Of a stretch of DNA of 13,160 nt, positions 8,390 to 13,160 are shown piece by piece (the stretch's first letter is position 1; every line of letters starts with the position of its first letter). Both the position numbers and the translations under genes were made by a program. The stretch is taken from positions 1 through 13,160 of the forward strand of contig CANGWP010000054.1 of NCBI GenBank assembly GCA_947457605.1. Reading direction: 5' to 3'. This DNA comes from Bdellovibrionales bacterium (GTDB taxonomy: Bacteria > Bdellovibrionota > UBA1018 > CAIMNF01). The notes below the pieces were generated by a model. The model had not been told where the DNA came from. It did no database searches and saw only the letters and a program-made list of their open reading frames with translations.

Positions 8390-8747
8390 GAAATTCTTAA
8401 GAATTCTCGCGGGCATCAGCTTTTTCTGGGGCGGTTTGGGTGTGCTGTGTTTCCAGGGTAGCGCTCCGGAGTTAGGTGCATTCTTTCAGGTTTATTGGGC
8501 TGTCTTGCTGGATCTGGCATTCTTGATCCTCCTTTTTTGGGAATTGTTTTTCGTTCCCAAGCCCGTTCGTAGGCTTCAGGTGTTTCTTTACTTCACTTTT
8601 AAGTTGGTTTGTCTCGGCGTTTTGGCTATAACCCTGAAAAGATTGAGAAATGATCCCCCACTTCCTGTGGCAATGGCCGTGCTCTTTATGGGAGTCGGAC
8701 CCATGGCTTCAGCAATTTTGGCAAAGTGGAGAATCTACAAAAAATAA
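8379..8747 (+). CDS. AtpI-like four-helix membrane protein
   Basis: This 122-residue, strongly hydrophobic protein has four predicted membrane segments at about 9-26, 36-58, 65-86 and 95-115, with a basic N-terminus (ESKKFLR) and C-terminus (KWRIYKK). Size, topology and position directly upstream of atpB agree with the ATP synthase subunit I (AtpI) family, which assists c-ring assembly and is not part of the finished enzyme. No invariant motif proves the assignment, so this is a context-based call; an unrelated small membrane protein is possible. The ATG at 8379 lies inside the preceding gene (11-base overlap), and its stop at 8745-8747 overlaps the atpB ribosome site. Confidence 0.55.
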   Translation: MESKKFLRILAGISFFWGGLGVLCFQGSAPELGAFFQVYWAVLLDLAFLILLFWELFFVPKPVRRLQVFLYFTFKLVCLGVLAITLKRLRNDPPLPVAMAVLFMGVGPMASAILAKWRIYKK

Positions 8748-8750
8748 GGA
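8746..8750 (+). promoter_or_regulatory. Ribosome binding site deciding the atpB start
   Basis: AAGGA, overlapping the stop of the preceding gene, lies eight bases before GTG 8759. This favours GTG 8759 over the in-frame GTG at 8726, which lies inside the previous gene and has no visible site. Confidence 0.65.
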
Positions 8751-8758
8751 TTGTTACT

Positions 8759-9481
8759 GTGGAACACGGTTTTAACTGGTTAAGTCTGATTCCCTTCATG
8801 AGTGAAAACGATAACGTACATCATTACGGCCATGTTTTCATGGCTGTGGCCATTGTGTCCGTAATTGTGGTCTTGGCATTTGTTGCGCGCATTCAGCTGA
8901 TGGCGGCTCAAAAGCGAGAAGATGAGGGTCTTGTCCCGGATGAAAAACTCACACTTCGAAATTTCTTCGAGATTATTTCAGAAAAGCTTTATGGTCTCGC
9001 AGTAAATGTCATGGGAAAGCACGGAGCAGAAAAATACTTCCCTGTTGTTGCAGCGCTGTTTCTCTTTATTTTCGTTTCCAACTTCATCGGTTTGATTCCG
9101 GGATTGCTTCCGCCCACCGACAACCTCAACACCACATTTGCTCTCGGGGTTTTTGTTTTTATTTACTACAACTATGTGGGTTTGAAGGAAAACGGTCTTG
9201 CATACCTAAAGCATTTCGCCGGCCCGATTCTTTGGCTTGCACCTTTAATGCTGATCGTGGAAATTGCATCGCATGTTTTTAGGCCCATTTCTCTTGGACT
9301 CAGGTTGCGTGGGAATATCATGGGTGACCATGTAGTGCTCGGCATCTTTAATGACTTGCTGCCCTACGTTGTTCCTGCTATTTTCTACGGCGTCGGACTT
9401 TTTGTATCATTGGTTCAGGCGTTCGTTTTCTGTTTGATGACGATGGTGTACATCTCGTTGTCTGCGAGCCACGATCACTGA
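8759..9481 (+). CDS. atpB: ATP synthase Fo subunit a
   Basis: Subunit a is the membrane stator that forms the two ion half-channels against the rotating c-ring. From the GTG start the protein has 240 residues, compared with 271 in E. coli, and hydrophobic helices at about 26-47, 95-117, 125-140, 155-178, 186-205 and 207-233. The essential arginine is Arg182 in SLGLRLRGN, equivalent to E. coli Arg210; Gln220 in SLVQAFVF matches Gln252. The family's usual RLFGN is RLRGN here, and the following GDH places Asp190 and His191 at the positions of E. coli Gly218 and Glu219, while Gly213 replaces His245. The essential residues remain, so the gene looks functional. It lies 11 bases after the AtpI-like gene and 43 before atpE. 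Confidence 0.93.
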   Translation: MEHGFNWLSLIPFMSENDNVHHYGHVFMAVAIVSVIVVLAFVARIQLMAAQKREDEGLVPDEKLTLRNFFEIISEKLYGLAVNVMGKHGAEKYFPVVAALFLFIFVSNFIGLIPGLLPPTDNLNTTFALGVFVFIYYNYVGLKENGLAYLKHFAGPILWLAPLMLIVEIASHVFRPISLGLRLRGNIMGDHVVLGIFNDLLPYVVPAIFYGVGLFVSLVQAFVFCLMTMVYISLSASHDH

Positions 9482-9510
9482 GAAAACAAATTCAAAACTC
9501 AAAACAATGA

Positions 9511-9516
9511 AAGGAA
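9511..9516 (+). promoter_or_regulatory. Ribosome binding site deciding the atpE start
   Basis: AAGGAA lies eight bases before ATG 9525, so that start is preferred over the in-frame ATG at 9507, which has no ribosome site and would place six polar residues before the signal peptide. The site sits in an A-rich leader (9482-9524, about 63 percent A) that follows atpB. Confidence 0.7.
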
Positions 9517-9524
9517 ACGAAAAC

Positions 9525-9839
9525 ATGAAAATGAAGACAGTTTTGATGACAATTGCTGGTGTGATGATGACAGGAGCAGCGTTCGCTCAGGAGGCTGCTC
9601 ATACTGCGGCATCTTCAAGCGGAATGGATTTGGCAGGTATGGGTGCGGGCCTTGGTCTCGGACTTGCAGCGCTTGGAGGAGCTCTCGGCCAAGGTCGTAC
9701 AGCTTCTGCAGCCCTCGAAGGGATTGCCCGCAATCCAGCGGCGTCAGATAAAGTATTCACTCCGATGATTATCGGTTTAGCACTTATCGAGTCACTTGTT
9801 CTTTACGCATTCGTAATTGCGTTCCTCAAGATCAAGTAA
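9525..9839 (+). CDS. atpE: ATP synthase Fo subunit c with N-terminal signal peptide
   Basis: Subunit c forms the rotating ring that carries ions across the membrane. The 104-residue precursor begins with a clear signal peptide: Lys2 and Lys4, a hydrophobic core TVLMTIAGVMMTGA, and an AFA/Q signal-peptidase site after Ala21. The mature part, about 83 residues, has helix 1 with a GxGxG run (about 38-57), the polar loop ARNP at 68-71, and helix 2 (about 78-101) with the ion-binding Glu89 in LALIESLVLY. Gln56, Glu89, Ser90 and Tyr94 align with Gln32, Glu65, Ser66 and Tyr70 of the sodium-binding Ilyobacter subunit, but Thr67 is Leu here. The ion used cannot be settled from sequence. It is the last gene before the terminator. 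Confidence 0.94.
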   Translation: MKMKTVLMTIAGVMMTGAAFAQEAAHTAASSSGMDLAGMGAGLGLGLAALGGALGQGRTASAALEGIARNPAASDKVFTPMIIGLALIESLVLYAFVIAFLKIK

Positions 9840-9860
9840 GCAAACCCGAAAGTATTATTA

Positions 9861-9895
9861 AAACGCCCTTCTGTCTGTTTGATGGAAGGGCGTTT
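9861..9895. terminator. Bidirectional Rho-independent terminator between atpE and uvrA
   Basis: A perfect 11-bp inverted repeat, AAACGCCCTTC at 9861-9871 and GAAGGGCGTTT at 9885-9895, encloses a 13-base loop. On the plus strand it is followed by a T-rich stretch (TTTCTATTTCAATTTTT), 21 bases after the atpE stop. On the minus strand the stem runs into TTTTAATAATACTTT. It directly abuts the uvrA stop codon (9896-9898), so one hairpin probably serves both convergent units. Confidence 0.88.
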
Positions 9896-12466
9896 CTATT
9901 TCAATTTTTCTTTCAAAAAAGCGGCGATCCTACTTTCCTTGGATTTCGAAACCGCCTCCGGAGTTCCTTCGGCAACAATTCTTCCGCCAGCGGATCCGCC
10001 TTCGGGCCCAAGATCGATCAGATGGTCAGCCGAGCAAATAATATCCAGATTGTGTTCAATTACCACAACCGTATTTCCTTGCTCCACCAGTCGGTGAAGA
10101 ATCACAAGGAGTTTCTTGATGTCATCAAAATGCAAACCGGTTGAAGGCTCATCAAGAATGTAGAGGGTTTTTCCGGTAGATCGACGCGACAGTTCCTTCG
10201 AGAGCTTGATGCGTTGAGCCTCTCCTCCTGAAAGAGTAGTCGCACTTTGTCCAAGCTTGATGTAGCCCAGGCCAACATCAAACAGGACTTGGAGCTTTTC
10301 GCGGATCGGTGGAATGTTCTGGAAGAAATCCAGCGCCTCTTCCACGGATAGAGACAGAACCTCAGCGATGTTCTTACCCTTGTAAAGAACTTGGAGGGTA
10401 TCGGCTTTATAGCGTGAGCCCTTGCAGGTATCGCAAGTCACATAGGCATCCGCCATGAAACTCATCGATATTTTCTTCAACCCATCTCCCTCGCAGTCGT
10501 CGCAGCGTCCGCCCTTTACGTTAAATGAAAAGCGACCGGGCTGAAACGATCTGAGCCGGGACTCGGGCAGCTGTGCGAAGAGATTTCGGATAAAGCTGAA
10601 TATCCCCGTGTAGGTAGCAGGATTTGATCTGGGGGTTCTTCCAATCGGATCCTGGTCAATTTGTATGGCTTTGTCCAAATGATCCAATCCCTTAGTGATT
10701 TGGGCGGTCATTTCGGGAATCTTCGAATTATAGAAATGCTTTAAGAGAAGTGGATGAAGCGTATCCATGATGAGCGAGCTTTTGCCGCTTCCAGAAACGC
10801 CGGTGACGCAGGTGAATACTCCAAGGGGGATTTGAACGCTCTGGTCCTTTAGATTGTGAATATTCACCCGCTCTAAACGCAAAAACCGTCCCCTATCGAC
10901 TTTTCTTCGGGTTGAGGGAGGGTTAACTCTAAGCTCCCCCCTAAGATACCCTGCTGTAACGCTCGTCTTATGTTGCAAAACTGTGTCGGGCTTTCCGAAG
11001 ACGATGATTTCTCCGCCGCGAATGCCAGCTCCGGGGCCGACGTCGATCAAAAAGTCGCTTTCCAGCATGGTTTCTTCATCATGTTCGACGACAATCACGG
11101 TATTTCCCAGGTCTCTCAGGCGCTTCAGACTTTCGATCAGCAGTTGATTGTCCCTTGGGTGTAATCCAATGGATGGTTCATCCAGAATGTAAGTGATTCC
11201 TACAAGCGAGCTTCCCAGCTGGGAGGCTAGACGAATCCTCTGGGACTCCCCCCCGGACAAAGTAAACAAAGGCCGACTCAAAGAAAGATAACCCACGCCA
11301 ACTTTATTTAAAAAGCCAACCCGCTCGAGCAGCTCCTTGAGAAGTCCCCCGGCAATCCGCGACTCCCTTGTGGTGAGCTTGATTCCTTTGATGAAGTTTG
11401 GCAGCTTTTCGATCGGCATGTCACAGACGGTCGCGATATCCAGAGTTGAAATTTTGAATGCCCTTGATTCCGTATTTAGTCGGCTTCCCCGACAGTCGCT
11501 GCAAGGGTTGAAAAATTGATAGGAATTGTCTGGATCATCATTATCGCGGTCCATTGTTTCAGGCTCCAGAAACGACTCATACCCGAGTCCGTCACATCGT
11601 TTGCAAGCACCGATCGGACTGTTAAAGGAAAAGAGTCTTGGTTCGGGAGTCGGAAGAAAAATGTCGCATTTGCTGCAAGCGAAGTTGCGAGAGAGGATTC
11701 GCTCGGAGGGAGCCTTGCTCCCTGGAGAATGCTCAGAAACCAGGATTACGCCTTTAGAAAGCTTGAGAGCCAACTCAGTACTCTCATACAGGCGCGCTGG
11801 TAGAGAGGTGTCTTGTTTTTTAAGGATGATCCTATCAATCACGACTTCGATAGTATGTTTGAAATTCTTTTCCAGTCGAATTGGATCCGAGAGATCCCTT
11901 ACCTCTCCATCAATGCGGGCCTTGGTAAACCCTTTTTGTCTCAACGCCAAAAGCTCCTTTTGGAACTCACCCTTTTTCTCACGCGCGATAGGGGCGAACA
12001 ATGTCAGCCTTGAGCCCTCGGGTAAACCATGAATTGAGTCAACAATCTGCTGAGTGGACAGTGATTCAATCGGTGCTGCGCACTCCGGACAGAAGGCAGC
12101 CGAAACTCGCGCATAGAGTAGACGGAGATGATCATAAATTTCTGTAACGGTCCCCACGGTACTCCGTGGATTGTAGGATGTGCTTTTTTGCAGGATGGCA
12201 ATGGTGGGCGAAAGACCCTCGAGTTTATCAACGTCTGGTTTTTCAACCTGTTCAAGAAACTGCCTCGCATAGGTCGAGAATGTCTCGATGTACCTTCGTT
12301 GCCCTTCAGCGTGAATTGTGTCAAATGCGATGGAGGATTTTCCGGAACCTGAAGGGCCGGTAATCACCGAAAACTTTCCATGAGGAATATTGAGGGACAC
12401 GTTTTTCAGGTTGTGAACTCTTGCGCCCTTAATGACAATCTCAGTGCCCGTATTTGAATTCGCCAT
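9896..12466 (-). CDS. uvrA: Excinuclease ABC subunit A, short insertion domain
   Basis: UvrA finds helix-distorting DNA lesions and loads UvrB in nucleotide-excision repair. The 856-residue product carries two ABC ATPase modules: Walker A GPSGSGKSS at 37-45 and GVSGSGKSS at 556-564, signatures LSGGESQRI at 403-411 and LSGGEAQRI at 745-753, and Walker B YILDEPSIGLH and YILDEPSTGLH. Zinc-type cysteine pairs lie at 264/267 with 288/291 and at 655/658 with 678/681; extra pairs occur at 126/129 and 322/325. The UvrB-binding domain (about 130-255, including ARIDGEV and HTIEVVIDR) is present. Between Cys291 and Cys322 only about 30 residues occur where E. coli has about 125, so the insertion domain is nearly absent. 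The start MANSNTG at 12466 fits the family and avoids a long overlap; the upstream 12550 start is unlikely. Confidence 0.94.
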   Translation of the reverse strand: MANSNTGTEIVIKGARVHNLKNVSLNIPHGKFSVITGPSGSGKSSIAFDTIHAEGQRRYIETFSTYARQFLEQVEKPDVDKLEGLSPTIAILQKSTSYNPRSTVGTVTEIYDHLRLLYARVSAAFCPECAAPIESLSTQQIVDSIHGLPEGSRLTLFAPIAREKKGEFQKELLALRQKGFTKARIDGEVRDLSDPIRLEKNFKHTIEVVIDRIILKKQDTSLPARLYESTELALKLSKGVILVSEHSPGSKAPSERILSRNFACSKCDIFLPTPEPRLFSFNSPIGACKRCDGLGYESFLEPETMDRDNDDPDNSYQFFNPCSDCRGSRLNTESRAFKISTLDIATVCDMPIEKLPNFIKGIKLTTRESRIAGGLLKELLERVGFLNKVGVGYLSLSRPLFTLSGGESQRIRLASQLGSSLVGITYILDEPSIGLHPRDNQLLIESLKRLRDLGNTVIVVEHDEETMLESDFLIDVGPGAGIRGGEIIVFGKPDTVLQHKTSVTAGYLRGELRVNPPSTRRKVDRGRFLRLERVNIHNLKDQSVQIPLGVFTCVTGVSGSGKSSLIMDTLHPLLLKHFYNSKIPEMTAQITKGLDHLDKAIQIDQDPIGRTPRSNPATYTGIFSFIRNLFAQLPESRLRSFQPGRFSFNVKGGRCDDCEGDGLKKISMSFMADAYVTCDTCKGSRYKADTLQVLYKGKNIAEVLSLSVEEALDFFQNIPPIREKLQVLFDVGLGYIKLGQSATTLSGGEAQRIKLSKELSRRSTGKTLYILDEPSTGLHFDDIKKLLVILHRLVEQGNTVVVIEHNLDIICSADHLIDLGPEGGSAGGRIVAEGTPEAVSKSKESRIAAFLKEKLK

Positions 12467-13160
12467 GTCCCAATTTCTTCGCAGCAGTGTTGAGTGCGGA
12501 CTCAAATTTGGCCTGAATCTCGTTAAGTTTGGTTTCGTTCTGAGCCTCAAAGCGCATCACAATCACAGGCTGCGTGTTGGATGCCCGGATCAATCCCCAG
12601 TGGTCTTCGAAATCCACACGCAAACCATCAATTGTGGTCAGGACAGCTTCGGGGTCCATCAGTAGCTTGGCCGCCTCCTCAATCAAGGAGAACTTTTTAT
12701 CCTCCTCGCAATCGATTCGTATTTCCGGGGTATTGACTGCCGGTCGCAGGTCTGCGGTAAGAGAGGAAAGGTTTTTTGCCTGCCCGATGATTTCATAGAG
12801 TCGCGCGGATGAGTAAATGGCATCATCAAATCCGAACCAGCGATCGGCAAAAAAGATGTGACCGGACATTTCTCCGGCAAGAGCCGCTCCGGTCTCCTTC
12901 ATTTTGGATTTGATCAGGGAGTGCCCGGTCTTCCACATGATTCCATTGCCACCATGTTTTGCGATGTCTTGATAAAGACGCTGACTGGATTTCACTTCTG
13001 AAATAATTGTGGCTCCCGGATGCGTTTTTAGTACCTCTCTGGAGAAAATAACCATCAGCTCATCCCCATAGATGATTCTTCCATTTTCATCTACTGCGCC
13101 GATCCGATCAGAGTCGCCATCGTATCCCACGCCAAAATCAGCCTTGTGCTCTTTCACGGA
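12441..13160 (-). CDS. algC: Phosphomannomutase/phosphoglucomutase, C-terminal part
   Basis: This is the C-terminal 239 residues of an alpha-D-phosphohexomutase that interconverts 1- and 6-phosphates of mannose or glucose, feeding synthesis of surface polysaccharides such as LPS. The frame is open to the right edge, so the start and the catalytic phosphoserine loop are outside. Visible hallmarks in order are the metal-binding DGDSDR loop (residues 14-19 of the fragment), the sugar-recognition loop GEMSGH followed by RWFGFDDAIYSSARL, and the phosphate-binding RASNTQP near the end. The GEMSGH plus RWFGFDD pattern resembles AlgC-type dual-specificity enzymes rather than phosphoglucosamine mutase GlmM. 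The exact substrate is an inference. Its last 26 bases overlap uvrA, so the two are probably cotranscribed. Confidence 0.9.
   Translation of the reverse strand, partial: SVKEHKADFGVGYDGDSDRIGAVDENGRIIYGDELMVIFSREVLKTHPGATIISEVKSSQRLYQDIAKHGGNGIMWKTGHSLIKSKMKETGAALAGEMSGHIFFADRWFGFDDAIYSSARLYEIIGQAKNLSSLTADLRPAVNTPEIRIDCEEDKKFSLIEEAAKLLMDPEAVLTTIDGLRVDFEDHWGLIRASNTQPVIVMRFEAQNETKLNEIQAKFESALNTAAKKLGHGEFKYGH

Noticed and set aside
8726..8758. GTG 8726 as atpB start
   Set aside because: It lies inside the preceding gene without a ribosome site, while GTG 8759 has AAGGA eight bases upstream.
9507..9524. ATG 9507 as atpE start
   Set aside because: No ribosome site precedes it, and it adds polar residues ahead of an already complete signal peptide.
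11526..12032. 168-codon open frame on the plus strand opposite uvrA
   Set aside because: It is antisense to a highly conserved gene, has no recognisable motif, and its composition reads as an opposite-strand shadow.
12467..12550. Upstream start for uvrA at 12550 adding 28 residues
   Set aside because: The added residues do not resemble the UvrA N-terminus, which begins just before VIKGARVHNLKN, and they would lie within the mutase gene.
1..13160. CRISPR array, tRNA, insertion sequence, phage or defence system
   Set aside because: No regular spaced repeats, cloverleaf sequences, transposase motifs or terminal inverted repeats were seen on either strand; every long stretch is explained by housekeeping genes.

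Overview
This window reads as the origin-proximal housekeeping region of a Gram-negative bacterium, probably from the Bdellovibrio-like or deltaproteobacterial sphere. Three things point there. The gene order is dnaN-recF-gyrB-(fabH)-gyrA. GyrB has the long TOPRIM-region insertion. The ATP synthase genes are split, with atpI/atpB/atpE standing apart from the F1 genes. The lineage is an inference from gene order and protein features, not from a database match.

Layout, plus strand (1-9839): the end of dnaN, then recF, gyrB, fabH, gyrA, a small TPR lipoprotein gene, an atpZ-like gene, an atpI-like gene, atpB and atpE. Neighbouring genes overlap or lie at most 17 nt apart until a 43-nt A-rich leader before atpE. 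No obvious terminator lies between genes, so they may form one long operon. An 11-bp inverted repeat at 9861-9895 closes it and probably also ends transcription arriving from the opposite side.

Layout, minus strand (13160-9896): a phosphomannomutase/phosphoglucomutase gene, cut by the right window edge, runs into uvrA with a 26-nt overlap. This pair converges on atpE.

How the genes fit together: DnaN (sliding clamp), RecF (gap repair) and GyrA/GyrB (supercoiling) are the usual dnaA-neighbourhood set. FabH (start of fatty-acid synthesis) is an unusual guest between the two gyrase genes. The AtpZ-like, AtpI-like, AtpB and AtpE proteins belong to the membrane Fo motor and its accessory proteins. 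The remaining subunits (b, delta, alpha, gamma, beta, epsilon) must be encoded elsewhere. UvrA is nucleotide-excision repair.

I see no phage, insertion sequence, CRISPR array, tRNA/rRNA or defence system, and no stretch over 300 bases without a gene. The window does not appear to hold a new multi-gene system. The points most worth a second look are a UvrA that seems to lack nearly all of its insertion domain, unusual residues in the proton-path region of AtpB, an AtpE with a cleavable-looking signal peptide and a sodium-type ligand set, fabH between gyrB and gyrA, and a terminator-like hairpin inside gyrB.
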